Made by a program: the position numbers and the translations under genes | The notes under the pieces: model-generated | Seen by the model: only the letters and a program-made list of their open reading frames with translations | The model's database searches: none | What the model was told of the DNA's origin: nothing | Assembly: GCF_021206925.1 (NCBI RefSeq) | Contig: NZ_JAJPRF010000007.1 | Coordinates: forward strand, 1 to 64,000 | Reading direction: 5' to 3' | From: Rhodoflexus caldus | GTDB taxonomy: Bacteria; Bacteroidota; Bacteroidia; Cytophagales; Thermoflexibacteraceae | Length of the DNA: 64,000 nt | Part shown: positions 45,125 to 55,428 of the stretch, one piece after another | How positions within the stretch are numbered: the stretch's first letter is position 1 | Layout of the letters: each line of letters starts with the position of its first letter

Positions 45125-46429
45125 ATGATTAAGGCTGATAATCAAGTATTTTCCCTCATCCAAAAAGAGTTTGAGCGCCAAACTCACGGCATTGAACTGA
45201 TTGCTTCCGAAAACTTTGCCTCACCTTATGTGATGCAGGCTATGGGCAGCGTGCTGACCAACAAGTACGCCGAAGGACTGCCCGGCAAGCGCTACTACGG
45301 CGGCTGTGAAATAGTTGACCAAATTGAAAACATTGCCATTGAACGCCTCAAACAACTGTTTGGTGCAGCTTGGGCAAATGTGCAACCGCACTCGGGGGCT
45401 CAGGCGAATGCGGCCGTCATGCTGGCAGTATTGCAACCCGGCGATAAAATTCTGGGCTTTGACCTCTCGCACGGCGGGCATCTCACCCATGGCTCACCCG
45501 TGAACTTCTCGGGAAAACTCTATCAGCCTTCATTTTATGGTGTTGAACGCGAAACGGGACTGATTGACTGGGACAAAGTAGAGGAAACAGCCCTGCGCGA
45601 ACAGCCTAAACTGATTATCTGCGGCGCTTCGGCTTACTCTCGCGACTGGGATTATGCCCGCCTCCGCGTCATTGCCGACAAAGTGGGTGCCCTGTTGCTG
45701 GCCGATATTTCCCATCCTTCCGGACTGATTGCCCGCGGTTTGTTGAATGACCCGCTGCAACATTGCCACATCGTAACTTCCACTACGCATAAAACCCTGC
45801 GTGGCCCTCGCGGCGGAATCATTATGATGGGACAGGATTTTGAAAATCCGTTTGGCATCACCAACCCCAAAGGACAGATAAAAATGATGTCCGAACTATT
45901 AGACGGTGCTGTTTTCCCCGGCACACAGGGGGGGCCATTGGAACACGTAATTGCTGCCAAAGCCGTAGCCTTCGGCGAAGCCCTTTCCGACAGCTACATG
46001 CAATACGTTAAGCGCGTAGCCGAAAACGCACAAGCACTGGCTAAGGCTTTTGTGGACATGGGCTACCACATCATCTCCGGCGGAACAGACAACCACCTGA
46101 TGCTGATTGACCTGCGCAACAAAGGCATCAGCGGCAAACTGGCAGAAAATACGCTGATTAAAGCCGACATTACCATCAATAAAAACATGGTGCCGTTTGA
46201 CGACAAGTCGCCGTTTGTTACTTCGGGTATGCGTATCGGTACGCCTGCCATCACTACCCGCGGACTGGTGGCTGCCGATATGCCGCGCATTGCCATGCTA
46301 ATTGATAAGGCACTGATGAATAATGACAACGATACCATACTTGCCGAAGTGCGCAAAGAAGTAAACAGCTGGATGCAACAGTATCCGTTGTTTGCCGAAT
46401 CGGAAGAGTTGGTAGCGGCTATGTTCTAA
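45125..46429 (+). CDS. glyA: serine hydroxymethyltransferase
   Basis: The 434-residue PLP enzyme has the family marks [38 protein letters not shown] and the PLP lysine Lys223 in [13 protein letters not shown]. It converts serine and tetrahydrofolate to glycine and methylene-tetrahydrofolate, feeding one-carbon and methionine metabolism. Length is normal. It is transcribed alone, from its own promoter to a strong terminator. Confidence 0.97.
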   Translation: MIKADNQVFSLIQKEFERQTHGIELIASENFASPYVMQAMGSVLTNKYAEGLPGKRYYGGCEIVDQIENIAIERLKQLFGAAWANVQPHSGAQANAAVMLAVLQPGDKILGFDLSHGGHLTHGSPVNFSGKLYQPSFYGVERETGLIDWDKVEETALREQPKLIICGASAYSRDWDYARLRVIADKVGALLLADISHPSGLIARGLLNDPLQHCHIVTSTTHKTLRGPRGGIIMMGQDFENPFGITNPKGQIKMMSELLDGAVFPGTQGGPLEHVIAAKAVAFGEALSDSYMQYVKRVAENAQALAKAFVDMGYHIISGGTDNHLMLIDLRNKGISGKLAENTLIKADITINKNMVPFDDKSPFVTSGMRIGTPAITTRGLVAADMPRIAMLIDKALMNNDNDTILAEVRKEVNSWMQQYPLFAESEELVAAMF

Positions 46430-46442
46430 CAGCCTGATATAC

Positions 46443-46480
46443 AAAAAACCCGACAGCACCTGCAAACTGTCGGGTTTTTT
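46443..46480. terminator. bidirectional terminator after glyA
   Basis: AAAAAACCCGACAG and CTGTCGGGTTTTTT form a 14-bp stem with a 10-base loop, with T-runs on both strands. It serves glyA and the convergent gene 46500-47141. Confidence 0.9.
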
Positions 46481-46499
46481 TCAATTGATGCGTGCTTTA

Positions 46500-47141
46500 T
46501 CATTTGCGCGCCGATACCTGCACGATAGCACCGGTATTCTGGTCGTGGAAAGTTCCCTGCAATACGTTGCCCCTGATGCGGAAAGTCCCCTGCCCTGTTG
46601 TGCCAAATAGCGTCTGATAATTGACAGTCGCATTGCCCGCCGCATCTACGTACCCTGCCCCGCTTGCCGAAACAAAAGATTCCCCCAAAAAATAGGAATA
46701 TTCGGTGATTGTAATTTGATTGCCGTTTTGCTCAATCAGGTAATACGCCCCCGTATTATTGCTGTCCATCCATTTGCCGGCAATGTTGGGAATGTTGCCA
46801 TCGCTGCTGTAACTGCCCGAAGGCGGCGCAGAGGGCTGATGTTGTTTCAGATATTTTTCGCGTTCGCGCAGGTCGTTTACTGCTTCGGTTTCATCGCCGC
46901 CATATTGCGACAGCACCTTTTTTTCCTGTTCAGCTTTGAAATTTTCATATTCCATGCGCTGCTTTTCCAACTCTAATTTTTTCTTTTCCACCTCAATCTC
47001 TGCCACCTGTTTTTCCAGTTCGGCTTTACCTTTCTCGCTTTCGCTTTGCTGATAGCGATTGAAATAAACAACAACCGCGATAATGGCAACAATAATGCCC
47101 ACGATTTTATACTTCCCGATGATTGATTCAATGCCATCCAT
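46500..47141 (-). CDS. membrane-anchored coiled-coil hypothetical protein
   Basis: The ATG at 47141 (MDGIESIIGKYKIVG) is preferred; 213 residues. One N-terminal membrane helix (about 11-26) is followed by a coiled coil rich in Glu and Lys (about 30-70), a Pro/Ser linker and a beta-rich C-terminal domain (about 110-213, GKWMDSNNTGAYYLIEQNG, GQGTFRIRGNVLQGTFHDQ). The last domain resembles small lipocalin-like sheets that end many uncharacterised Bacteroidota proteins. Function unknown. Confidence 0.65.
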   Translation of the reverse strand: MDGIESIIGKYKIVGIIVAIIAVVVYFNRYQQSESEKGKAELEKQVAEIEVEKKKLELEKQRMEYENFKAEQEKKVLSQYGGDETEAVNDLREREKYLKQHQPSAPPSGSYSSDGNIPNIAGKWMDSNNTGAYYLIEQNGNQITITEYSYFLGESFVSASGAGYVDAAGNATVNYQTLFGTTGQGTFRIRGNVLQGTFHDQNTGAIVQVSARK

Positions 47142-47280
47142 GGTATTTTCAAGGTTTTGAAGTGAAAAAATGATTGAAACAGCAAGCCGGGCAGCGACTT
47201 TTCCTAAGTTAAAAATTCTTTCGGGAAAAACAGGGCAGATGAAAAAGAATCCCCAAATTTGCGACAACCAACCTTGGCAT

Positions 47281-47793
47281 ATGCAAAACGAAAGCCGCCA
47301 TCTGATATTAAACAACCGCCAGATTACACAAAAAATCAGGCGCATCGCTTTTGAAATTTGCGAACGCAATTTTGAGGAAAAGGAAATCATCGTGGCAGGA
47401 ATTGCGCCACAAGGCTACCTCTTTGCAGAACTGTTGTTAGGCGAACTCAAACAAATTCTGCCGATTACGTGGAAACTCGTAAAGTTGAATATAGACAAAC
47501 AAAATCCTGCCACCAGCCCCGTAACGCTGGATGTGCCTACTGAGCAGTTACACGGCAAAACCATCATTCTGGCAGATGATGTACTTTATACAGGCAGAAC
47601 TTTTTGCTTTGCCATTCGCTCCATTCTGGACGTACACCCCAAGCGCCTGCAAACGGCGGTGATTGTGGACAGAGGGCATCAGGAATTTCCAATTGCCGCA
47701 GATTATGTGGGCTACGCACTTTCTACGACCGTTCGCCAGCACGTAGATGTGCATCTGGATAATCCGCAGCAATTGGCGGTTTACCTGCGATAG
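47281..47793 (+). CDS. PyrR/HPRT-like phosphoribosyltransferase
   Basis: The start is the ATG at 47281 (MQNESRHLILNNRQI), giving 170 residues. The PRPP loop is IILADDVLYTGRT (about 95-107), and the start with RQITQKIRRIAFEICERN is like PyrR. The N-terminal shape and length fit a PyrR-type protein, which can act as uracil phosphoribosyltransferase or an RNA-binding attenuator of pyr genes. No pyr genes are nearby, so the role could be purine or pyrimidine salvage. It is divergent from the coiled-coil gene. Confidence 0.8.
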   Translation: MQNESRHLILNNRQITQKIRRIAFEICERNFEEKEIIVAGIAPQGYLFAELLLGELKQILPITWKLVKLNIDKQNPATSPVTLDVPTEQLHGKTIILADDVLYTGRTFCFAIRSILDVHPKRLQTAVIVDRGHQEFPIAADYVGYALSTTVRQHVDVHLDNPQQLAVYLR

Positions 47794-47934
47794 AGTAGCA
47801 AGTGAGCACTTTAAAACGCGCTTTCAAATCTTCTACTGCCAAGTGTGCAGAGTGTTCTTCCAACGATTATTGATTTCTGCACTTTGGGATTGAAGCTTTG
47901 CGAACCCCGCGGTAAAAAAGCATGTGTTAATTTC

Positions 47935-49755
47935 TTACATCCGTTCAGGTGCCTGAATACCAATCAGTTGCAGGGCAGATTTCAGGACTTTGGCAGTTTG
48001 TGCCGAAAGGGCTACGCGCAGGCTTTTCAGAGCCGCATCCGACTCGTTGAAAATGGACAGTTCCGCATAGAAACGGCTGTAAGTTTTCGCCAGTTCATAG
48101 GCATAAGCGGCAATCAGTGAAGGTGCGTACTCGTTGGCAGCATCGGCAATGCGCTTTGGATAGGCTGCCAGCGTCTGAATAAGTTCTACCTCTTGCGGTG
48201 CAAGCACCGAAGCAGCAGCAAAAGCAGCAGGCGAAGCATCAATGCCCGATGCCTGTGCACGGCGCAAGATAGCCGCAATTTTCGCGTGCGTGTATTGGAT
48301 ATAAACGCCTGTATCCCCTTGAAAATCAATGGATTCTTCGGGGTTGAAGAGCATTTTTTTCTTCGGATCAACGCGCAGCAGGTAGTATTTCAGCGCACCC
48401 ATTGCCAAGGCATGATACAGTGCTTCGGCTTCTGCACTTTCAAAGTCATCAATTTTGCCCAATTCTTTGGTGCGTTCGCGGGCAATTTTCACCATTTCAT
48501 CTATCAAATCGTCGGCATCTACTACCGTGCCTTCGCGGCTTTTCATCTTGCCGCTGGGCAGTTCTACCATGCCGTAAGAGAGGTGATAGACTCCGTCGGC
48601 GTAGCTTCTGCCGAGTTTTTGCAGGATGAGTTTGAGAACTTTGAAATGATAATCCTGCTCATTACCAACCACATACACCGATTTTTGCATCGGGAAGTCG
48701 GCGTACTTCATGTCTGCCGTGCCGAGGTCTTGCGTGATGTAAACCGAGGTGCCGTCGGAACGGAGCAGGAGTTTTTGGTCTAAGCCATCAGCGGTCAAAT
48801 CTACCCACACCGAGCCGTCTTCTTTCTTGAAAAACAGCCCCTTGGCAAGTCCTTCTTCCACTACGGCTTTGCCGAGCAGGTAAGTATTGCTTTCGTAGTA
48901 GGTTTTGTCAAAATCAACGCCCATTTTTTGGTAGGTGGCATCAAAACCTTCGTACACCCAGCCGTTCATGGTTTGCCAAAGTTGTACGATTTCGGGATTG
49001 CCTTCTTCCCATTGGCGCAGCATTTCCTGTGCTTCTAACAGTAGCGGGGAGTTTTTGGCGGCTTTTTCGGCTAATTTTTCGGGGTCTTCGTTCGGATAAG
49101 CAGCCTTGTACTCTTCCAGCAGTTGCGCAGTTGCTTTCTTGTTTTCGCGGTCAAAAACCACGTAATAATGCCCTACCAAGTGGTCGCCTTTCATACCCGA
49201 AGATTGCGGGGTTTCGCCATTGCCGAACTTTTGGTAAGCCAGCATGGACTTGCAGATATGGATGCCGCGGTCGTTTACCAGATTGACCTTCATAACATCG
49301 TATCCGTTGGTTTTCAGGATGTTAGACACCGAATAACCTAAGAAAATATTGCGCATGTGCCCCAAGTGCAGCGGCTTGTTCGTATTCGGTGATGAATACT
49401 CTACCATCACTTTCTGCCCGTTATTGGCAAAAAGTCCGTAGTTGGGGTTGTTGGCAATTTGTGTCAGGGTCTCAATCCATACGGCTTGCGAAAGCGAGAT
49501 ATTCAGAAAGCCTTTCACCACATTAAACTTCGCTACTTGCGGATTGTGCTGCACAAGGTATTCGCCGATGGTTTGTGCCAACACTTCGGGCTTTTCTTGT
49601 ACTTTTTTAAGAAAAGGGAAAATCACCAGCGTAACATCGCCCTCAAATTCTTTGCGGGTGGTTTGAAAAGTTATTTCACTGTCCGAAAGTTGGATGTTGA
49701 ATTTTTCCTCAAAACACTTACTGATGGTTGGAATCAGTGGCAGGGCGATATTCAT
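47935..49755 (-). CDS. argS: arginyl-tRNA synthetase
   Basis: The 606-residue class I synthetase has an N-terminal Arg-tRNA-binding domain, the HIGH motif as SSPNTNKPLHLGHMRNIFLG, and the KMSKS loop replaced by KMKSREG, which is usual for ArgS. A C-terminal DALR-type helical anticodon-binding domain follows (about 480-606, SLIAAYAYELAKTYSRFYAE). It charges tRNA-Arg. Length and motifs are normal. Confidence 0.96.
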   Translation of the reverse strand: MNIALPLIPTISKCFEEKFNIQLSDSEITFQTTRKEFEGDVTLVIFPFLKKVQEKPEVLAQTIGEYLVQHNPQVAKFNVVKGFLNISLSQAVWIETLTQIANNPNYGLFANNGQKVMVEYSSPNTNKPLHLGHMRNIFLGYSVSNILKTNGYDVMKVNLVNDRGIHICKSMLAYQKFGNGETPQSSGMKGDHLVGHYYVVFDRENKKATAQLLEEYKAAYPNEDPEKLAEKAAKNSPLLLEAQEMLRQWEEGNPEIVQLWQTMNGWVYEGFDATYQKMGVDFDKTYYESNTYLLGKAVVEEGLAKGLFFKKEDGSVWVDLTADGLDQKLLLRSDGTSVYITQDLGTADMKYADFPMQKSVYVVGNEQDYHFKVLKLILQKLGRSYADGVYHLSYGMVELPSGKMKSREGTVVDADDLIDEMVKIARERTKELGKIDDFESAEAEALYHALAMGALKYYLLRVDPKKKMLFNPEESIDFQGDTGVYIQYTHAKIAAILRRAQASGIDASPAAFAAASVLAPQEVELIQTLAAYPKRIADAANEYAPSLIAAYAYELAKTYSRFYAELSIFNESDAALKSLRVALSAQTAKVLKSALQLIGIQAPERM

Positions 49756-49959
49756 GTTGATACAGTTTTAGCTTAAATCGTGTGTCGTTAAAATGTCGCG
49801 CCCTTTTGCGGTAAAAAGCTATGCCGCAAAATGAGCAAAAGTTTAAAAACGCCAACAGCACAAACAGTATGTGCCTATGCGGCTGCAAAATTAGTGGAAA
49901 GCCAACTGAAATACATCAGAAAGCCACTATCTTAGCCATCATTTCCTAAAATCCTGATT

Positions 49960-51615
49960 ATGCGCATTTTTTACACCTTATTTTTCGTGCTGTTGCTGCT
50001 GGGCAGTTGCGGCAAAAAGCAGTCTGCCGATTTGATATTGCACAACGGACAGTGCTATTTGCCCGACAGCACTTTTGCCGAAGCAGTAGCTGTTGGCAAC
50101 GGCAAAATTCTGGCAGTCGGCAGCAGTGCGGATATTTTAGCACAATATGAAGCTGCGGAAGTGCTTGATTTACAGGGCAAGTTGGTGCTGCCCGGCTTAC
50201 ACGATGCACACGTGCACCCAATTGGCGGGGCTACCGAAACGGTACAATGTCAGTTGAGCGGGCTAAACACCATCGCAGAAGTGCGCCAAGCCATTGCCGA
50301 CTATGTGAAAGCTCACCCCAACGATGAGTGGATACTTGGCAGGGGTTGGGAACTGCACGTATTCCCGCCCGACGGCAATCCTTCGCGTGCCCTGTTGGAC
50401 AGCATCGCGCCTGACCGCCCTGTGTACCTCAGGTCTTGGGATGGGCACTCCGCATGGGTGAACAGCAAAGGCCTTGAAATGGCAGGCATCACTGCCAAAA
50501 CTCCCGACCCGCCGCAAGGACGTATTGAAAAAGACAGCAAAGGGCAGCCGTCAGGTACGCTGCGCGAGGAGGCGATGGGCTTGGTAAGCAAGTTGATTCC
50601 CAAAGACACCCACGAGCAGCGTGTGAATTTGCTGAAAACTGCCATGCAAAAAATGCACGAATTGGGCATTACAAGTTTTACAGATGCCTCTGCGCCCCTC
50701 TCCTACTTGAAAGCCTATGAGGAGCTACACCGCAAAGGTGAATTAAATTCGCGTGTAATCACCTCATTGTCAGTTGGTTTAAATGGCATCGTTCCTGTTG
50801 CTTCCTTAGACAGTCTGCGCCGCATCTATACCAAAGACGAGTGGCTGCGGGCAACATGTGTCAAAATTTTTACCGATGGTGTACCCGAAGCACACACGGC
50901 AGCGCTGTTAGCCCCCTACGACGACCGCCCCAACGATACAGGCATTTTGAACTATAACCCCGACGAGTTGTGCCGCTACTGCCGACAGTTGGACAGTGCA
51001 GGCTTTCAGATTCACTTCCACGCGCTGGGCGATAAGGCAGTGCGCGTTTCCTTGGATGCCGTGGAAGGCAGCAATCCCGCTTTGCGGCACAATATTTCGC
51101 ATTTGCAGGTAATAGACTCCGCCGACCGCGCGCGGTTTGCCCGCCAACAGGTGGTAGCTAACTTCCAACCTTTTTGGGCAAAAGGCGATTTATTGAATAT
51201 CAACCTGATTTCCAGAATTTTAGGGCCTAAACGTGCCCGCAGCCAATACCCGATGGCAAGTATTTGGAACACCGGCGCACGGCTGGCAGCAGGCAGCGAT
51301 TGGCCGGTTTCTACGGTCAATCCGTTTGAGGCTATTCAGGTGGCAATAACCCGTATGCAAATCAATGTGCCGGACGACCACCCGTGGATTCCCGAAGAAC
51401 GCCTGACTTTGCATCAAATCATCCATGCTTACACGCTGGGCGGCGCTTACCTGATGCATCAGGATAACATTACAGGCAGCATAGCACCGGGCAAAGCAGC
51501 GGATTTAATTGTACTTGACCAAAATCTTTTCAAAATACCGCCCGCCGATATTCATAAAACCAAGGTGTTGCTCACTTTGGCAGGCGGCAAGGCCGTACAC
51601 CGAAAGGGAATTTGA
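49960..51615 (+). CDS. amidohydrolase-3 (YtcJ-like) lipoprotein
   Basis: The 551-residue protein has a lipoprotein signal (MRIFYTLFFVLLLLGSC, lipobox LGSC). The amidohydrolase fold shows the metal motif HDAHVHPIGG, a catalytic region with VYLRSWDGHSAWVNS, KIFTDGVPEAHTAALL, FHALGDKAVR and DWPVSTVNP, ending with the N/C-terminal composite sheet. These are marks of the amidohydrolase-3 group (YtcJ, N-substituted formamide deformylase). Substrate unknown. The lipid anchor places it in the envelope. It is followed by the DUF1080 gene 43 bp later. Confidence 0.87.
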   Translation: MRIFYTLFFVLLLLGSCGKKQSADLILHNGQCYLPDSTFAEAVAVGNGKILAVGSSADILAQYEAAEVLDLQGKLVLPGLHDAHVHPIGGATETVQCQLSGLNTIAEVRQAIADYVKAHPNDEWILGRGWELHVFPPDGNPSRALLDSIAPDRPVYLRSWDGHSAWVNSKGLEMAGITAKTPDPPQGRIEKDSKGQPSGTLREEAMGLVSKLIPKDTHEQRVNLLKTAMQKMHELGITSFTDASAPLSYLKAYEELHRKGELNSRVITSLSVGLNGIVPVASLDSLRRIYTKDEWLRATCVKIFTDGVPEAHTAALLAPYDDRPNDTGILNYNPDELCRYCRQLDSAGFQIHFHALGDKAVRVSLDAVEGSNPALRHNISHLQVIDSADRARFARQQVVANFQPFWAKGDLLNINLISRILGPKRARSQYPMASIWNTGARLAAGSDWPVSTVNPFEAIQVAITRMQINVPDDHPWIPEERLTLHQIIHAYTLGGAYLMHQDNITGSIAPGKAADLIVLDQNLFKIPPADIHKTKVLLTLAGGKAVHRKGI

Positions 51616-51658
51616 TAGCCTTTTTGCCTATATTAGACACCGTTAAACTACAAAAACA

Positions 51659-52393
51659 ATGAAGAAACTCACTTTACTTGGCGTTGCAGTCCTTTTCAGC
51701 GCAGCAGTTAATGCGCAGGACAAACCCAAACCCGAAGAAACCGAAGTTTGGGAGCCTGAACCCAAAGTAATTACGGCTCCCGGTATGGGAAAAGCTCCTT
51801 CCGATGCTATTTTATTATTTGATGGCAGCAACCTCAACGAATGGGTGAGCGCCAAAGACGGCAGTGCTGCCAAATGGGAAGTAAAAGACGGTATTTTTAC
51901 CGTTGTGCCGGGCACGGGCGACATCCAGACCAAACGCACCTTTGGCGATTTTCAACTGCACATAGAGTGGCGCTCGCCCGATGAGCCTAATCGCAAAGGG
52001 CAGGACAAAGGCAACAGTGGCATATTTATGCAGGGGCGTTATGAAGTGCAGGTTTTGAACTCCTACGAAAACCGCACCTACTCCAACGGGCAGGCGGCAA
52101 GCATTTACAAGCAACACATTCCCTTAGTGAATGCCACCTCTAAGCCGGGCGATTGGAATACCTACGACATCATTTACACCGCGCCGCGTTTTCGCAAAAA
52201 TGGTTCTTTGGAACGACCTGCCTACATAACCGTGCTTCACAACGGAGTGGTTGTACAAAACCATGTGGAAATTCATGGAACGACCGAATACATAGGCGCA
52301 CCCAAGTACATTGCACACGGCAAAGGCCCTATTTTACTGCAAGACCACAGCAACCCTGTGAGCTACCGCAATATCTGGATTCGGGAAATGTAA
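51659..52393 (+). CDS. DUF1080 (3-keto-disaccharide hydrolase-like) exported protein
   Basis: The 244-residue protein has a signal peptide ending AAVNAQ. The DUF1080 domain shows [30 protein letters not shown], a jelly-roll with [30 protein letters not shown] and the ending [20 protein letters not shown]. These are the standard family blocks. Members cleave oxidised (3-keto) disaccharides or bind sugars in the periplasm. It is probably cotranscribed with the amidohydrolase. Confidence 0.9.
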   Translation: MKKLTLLGVAVLFSAAVNAQDKPKPEETEVWEPEPKVITAPGMGKAPSDAILLFDGSNLNEWVSAKDGSAAKWEVKDGIFTVVPGTGDIQTKRTFGDFQLHIEWRSPDEPNRKGQDKGNSGIFMQGRYEVQVLNSYENRTYSNGQAASIYKQHIPLVNATSKPGDWNTYDIIYTAPRFRKNGSLERPAYITVLHNGVVVQNHVEIHGTTEYIGAPKYIAHGKGPILLQDHSNPVSYRNIWIREM

Positions 52394-52483
52394 ACGTACT
52401 GCGGCCAACCTTTGCGCCTTTTGCAGCATACAAGATAGCAGCAGTGTGCGCTGAATCTCAAATACAAATTACGCATATGAAAT

Positions 52484-52515
52484 AACGCTGTCGGGAACAA
52501 TCTCCTGACAGCGTT
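52484..52515. terminator. hairpin between the DUF1080 gene and the MFS gene
   Basis: AACGCTGTCGGGA pairs with TCCTGACAGCGTT (one G-U) around ACAATC. T-runs are weak on both strands, but its position between convergent genes fits a terminator. Confidence 0.55.
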
Positions 52516-52566
52516 TGCTATGTAAGGCGGTACTCTTCCCTTGATGTATCGGCAAATGTCCGTAAA

Positions 52567-53850
52567 CTATGCGCCCGATGAATTGCTTCTGTACTTTCCC
52601 CAAAAATAAACCGCCGAAACCAGCATCAGCAGCGTGCCAACGATACATACGATATAGCTGCCTTGTATGAAAAACGGCAGCCAACCCGTAGATTGTTGTC
52701 CAAAATTTTTATAAAGCAATACCGAAACACTGCCTACATAGCCAAAAGAATCGGCAAGGTAAATCAGGAAACCAACATTGCCCGCATGGCGAAAGGTGGC
52801 AATCAGGCGGTCAAACAGCACGCTGTTGAAGGGAACATAGCCCAAGTACAAGCCGAAACCAACGCTGATAATCCACCAAACAGGGGAAACAATGCCTGCC
52901 TGAAAACCCAGCGTAGCCAATCCCACAAGCAGAAATCCGCCGCCAATCATGGCGTGGTTGATGAGGAAAGCACGCAAGTTGTCTTTTACCAGCATCATCA
53001 GGCTGACGGCTATCATTACGGCCAGCGCAACGGGCGTTTCGGTGAGTGTAAACATCTGCGGTGAGCCGCCGTAGCCCAATGCCTGCCATATTTCGGCAGC
53101 GTAGTTATCGCGAAAATCGCGGTAAATGGTGAGCAGGATATATGCCAAAATCAGGCTCAGCAGCCCGAAAGCAAAACGGCGGACAAATGCCAGCCGCTCT
53201 GCACCGCTCATAGGTTCGCGACGGGTGCGGGCTGCTTCGTCCTCCGCAGAAGGCGGCGGCAGTTGCTCCAACAACCAGATGAACCCGACCAGCGGCAGCG
53301 AAAATCCGACAGCTACGACCAAAGGCATCAGAAACGGGCTGATTCCCAAACTGTTGATTACCCACAGGCCAATGGTTTTGGAAATTCCCGAGGAGAAAAT
53401 GAAACTCACGGACAACCCTGCCCCCAGCACTTCGGTTACGCGCCGCCCTTCCAAATAACCAATCATCAGCCCCCAACCCATGCCCAAGGGTAAACCGTTG
53501 AAAAACAGACAGATAATGTTATAGGGTGGCGGCACAATTGCAAACCCGACCCATGAGGCCAGTGCCACGGCAACCATAATGGCAATGCTTAGCGCCCGTT
53601 TGCCCCGCGACATTTCGGCAATCAGTTTAATGCCGATGAATTTGGACAACATATAGCCCAGCACCTGCGCCGTAATCAGCCAGATTTTGTAATCTATCCC
53701 CGCAAAAGACAAGCCCTCAAATGTGGCAGCCGTGAAAGGCTTTCGCAAGGCGAAAATGCAGGTATAGGCGCAAAAAGCCGCCCCTGCGGCATAGGCAGAA
53801 AAGACGGCGGGAGAGCTTCGGGAAAGCCGCTGTTGCAGTGCTGACGACAT
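52567..53850 (-). CDS. MFS-like transporter, DUF5690 family
   Basis: The 427-residue protein has about 12 membrane helices in two groups of six with a charged central loop (about 210-225, PPPSAEDEAARTRREP). The N-terminal FALRKPFTAATFEG and the LPLGMGWGLMIGYLEGRR segment are typical of the DUF5690 group of the major facilitator fold, found in Bacteroidota. Substrate unknown. It is a single gene, with ribD downstream on the coordinate but transcribed from its own start. Confidence 0.85.
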   Translation of the reverse strand: MSSALQQRLSRSSPAVFSAYAAGAAFCAYTCIFALRKPFTAATFEGLSFAGIDYKIWLITAQVLGYMLSKFIGIKLIAEMSRGKRALSIAIMVAVALASWVGFAIVPPPYNIICLFFNGLPLGMGWGLMIGYLEGRRVTEVLGAGLSVSFIFSSGISKTIGLWVINSLGISPFLMPLVVAVGFSLPLVGFIWLLEQLPPPSAEDEAARTRREPMSGAERLAFVRRFAFGLLSLILAYILLTIYRDFRDNYAAEIWQALGYGGSPQMFTLTETPVALAVMIAVSLMMLVKDNLRAFLINHAMIGGGFLLVGLATLGFQAGIVSPVWWIISVGFGLYLGYVPFNSVLFDRLIATFRHAGNVGFLIYLADSFGYVGSVSVLLYKNFGQQSTGWLPFFIQGSYIVCIVGTLLMLVSAVYFWGKYRSNSSGA

Positions 53851-53989
53851 ATCGGTTGAGTTAATAGTTGCAAAATATACTGCAAATGATTGATACTCAA
53901 ACTTTGCGATATTTCACACTTTCCATACTTGTATGCTTGCAATGAAATCAACGCGAAAGAAGCGATGCGTTTGAATTTGCGCAGACGGC

Positions 53990-55018
53990 TTACTTCCTGA
54001 AAACCAGCAGTTCATCGCCCAACAGATTTTCCCGCGCTACCATTCTGCCCTGAGGACGCGGTGCAGCGATGCCGTCGCCCATGGGATGCGCTGAACGGAA
54101 CAGGCGAATTTCATCGTATAAATCCAAAGCAATCAGGGTTTGCAGCAATCGCGGGCCTGCTTCCACCAATACCGACTGTATTTTTCGCTCATACAAATCG
54201 GCAAACAGGTCAGTTAAAAATGTACCTGCGGGCAGTTGCTGCCAAATCAGACCGGGCTGCTCTTCGCTGCGGTGCAAGTTGTAGCAGATGGTAGGCTGTG
54301 AGCCGTCAAACAGGTGCAAATCGGGTGGCAGTTGCAGGCTGCGGTCAATAACTATGCGGTAGGGCTGGCGGCGGATAATCGGAAAGTCACGCACGTTCAG
54401 GCGCGGGTTATCGTGCAGGGCTGTCCCCGCCCCTGTCAGAACGGCATCCTCTTCGCTGCGCCACTTATGCACCAACTGCCGCGAAAGGCGGTTGCTAATC
54501 CATACAGGGCGGCGGTCAGCGGCGGCCATCAAGCCATCGGCACTTTCTGCCCATTTCAGGATGATATAGGGGCGTTTGTGGCGCATAAACGTAAAAAAAC
54601 GGCGATTCATTTCGGCTGCTTCGCGCGCCAGTACACCCGTTTGCACCTCTATGCCTGCCTCTTGTAACTTGCGGATACCGTTGCCGCTCACCAAAGGGTT
54701 AATATCTACATTCGCCACAACAACTTTGGGGATGCGGTGGCGCACAATCAGGTCGGCACAGGGAGGCGTTTTACCAAAGTGCGAGCAAGGTTCAAGCGTA
54801 ACATACAGCGTAGATTCGGACAGCAGTTCAGGATTGGCAACAGCATTCACCGCGTTCACTTCGGCATGTGCCTCGCCGTAGCGCCGATGATAACCTTCTC
54901 CAATGATGACTCCGTTGTGTACAATCACACAGCCAACCATCGGGTTAGGGCTAACGCTGCCGCGCCCCAATTGGGCAATAGCCATGGCGCGCTGCATGAA
55001 AATTTCGTCCGTATGCAC
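53990..55018 (-). CDS. ribD: riboflavin biosynthesis deaminase/reductase RibD
   Basis: The 342-residue two-domain enzyme has an N-terminal deaminase with zinc ligands in GEAHAEVNAV and EPCSHFGKTPPCADLI, and a C-terminal reductase (about 150-342, RPYIILKWAESADG, RQLVHKWRSEEDAVLTGAGT). It performs the second and third steps of riboflavin synthesis from GTP. No FMN riboswitch was seen upstream. Ending and length are normal. Confidence 0.95.
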   Translation of the reverse strand: MHTDEIFMQRAMAIAQLGRGSVSPNPMVGCVIVHNGVIIGEGYHRRYGEAHAEVNAVNAVANPELLSESTLYVTLEPCSHFGKTPPCADLIVRHRIPKVVVANVDINPLVSGNGIRKLQEAGIEVQTGVLAREAAEMNRRFFTFMRHKRPYIILKWAESADGLMAAADRRPVWISNRLSRQLVHKWRSEEDAVLTGAGTALHDNPRLNVRDFPIIRRQPYRIVIDRSLQLPPDLHLFDGSQPTICYNLHRSEEQPGLIWQQLPAGTFLTDLFADLYERKIQSVLVEAGPRLLQTLIALDLYDEIRLFRSAHPMGDGIAAPRPQGRMVARENLLGDELLVFRK

Positions 55019-55096
55019 TTTCTAACTGCTTTTTTTGTTTCTTATTCAACTACTGCCGTTTATTATCGGCTGATTTTTCACACTACCCGACTTACT

Positions 55097-55330
55097 ATGA
55101 TTACTTCAACAGAATTTTTTCGCCTTTCTCTCACTCGGCAATGCACGCTTTTAGATAAGGAAGGCTATTTGTTAGGCAGTCGCCAAAGCAACAATTACAA
55201 AGTCAGGCTGTACCTGATTTACGACTTTCTGGTAGAAGTCTATTTTGAAAACGGCGGCTGGATAAGTAGCACCTCCCTACCTGAGCCTTATCTGCTGAAC
55301 CTGTACCCGCACCATTTTGGCGAGGCATAA
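55097..55330 (+). CDS. small conserved hypothetical protein
   Basis: The 77-residue ORF starts at the ATG at 55097 (MITSTEFFRLSLTRQC); a longer frame upstream would overlap ribD and is not credible. The sequence has a helix-turn start and short beta strands (KVRLYLIYDFLVEVYFEN), and ends NLYPHHFGEA. It resembles small cytosolic proteins of unknown function in Cytophagales by general pattern. It is divergent from ribD with about 80 bp between. Confidence 0.65.
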   Translation: MITSTEFFRLSLTRQCTLLDKEGYLLGSRQSNNYKVRLYLIYDFLVEVYFENGGWISSTSLPEPYLLNLYPHHFGEA

Positions 55331-55366
55331 GTTTTTTTAAGAATACAGGTTTTTCCACCAAATTCG

Positions 55367-55424
55367 CTAACAGAGCCTGCAACTTCTGTTAGAAATTTTT
55401 ACTTATGTACCCCAACAGAAGTTG
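55367..55424. repeat. two mutually exclusive hairpins near hisA
   Basis: CTAACAGA (55367-55374) pairs with TCTGTTAG (55385-55392), and the overlapping CAACTTCTGTT (55380-55390) pairs with AACAGAAGTTG (55414-55424). Both are perfect and cannot form together. They lie between the 77-residue gene and the convergent end of hisA, where a terminator is expected; neither has a clear T-run. Confidence 0.5.
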
Positions 55425-55428
55425 GGCA

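Noticed and set aside
54737-55330. Long + strand frame of 197 codons ending at 55330
   Set aside because: The first part is antisense to the conserved ribD gene; only the part from the ATG at 55097 is credible.
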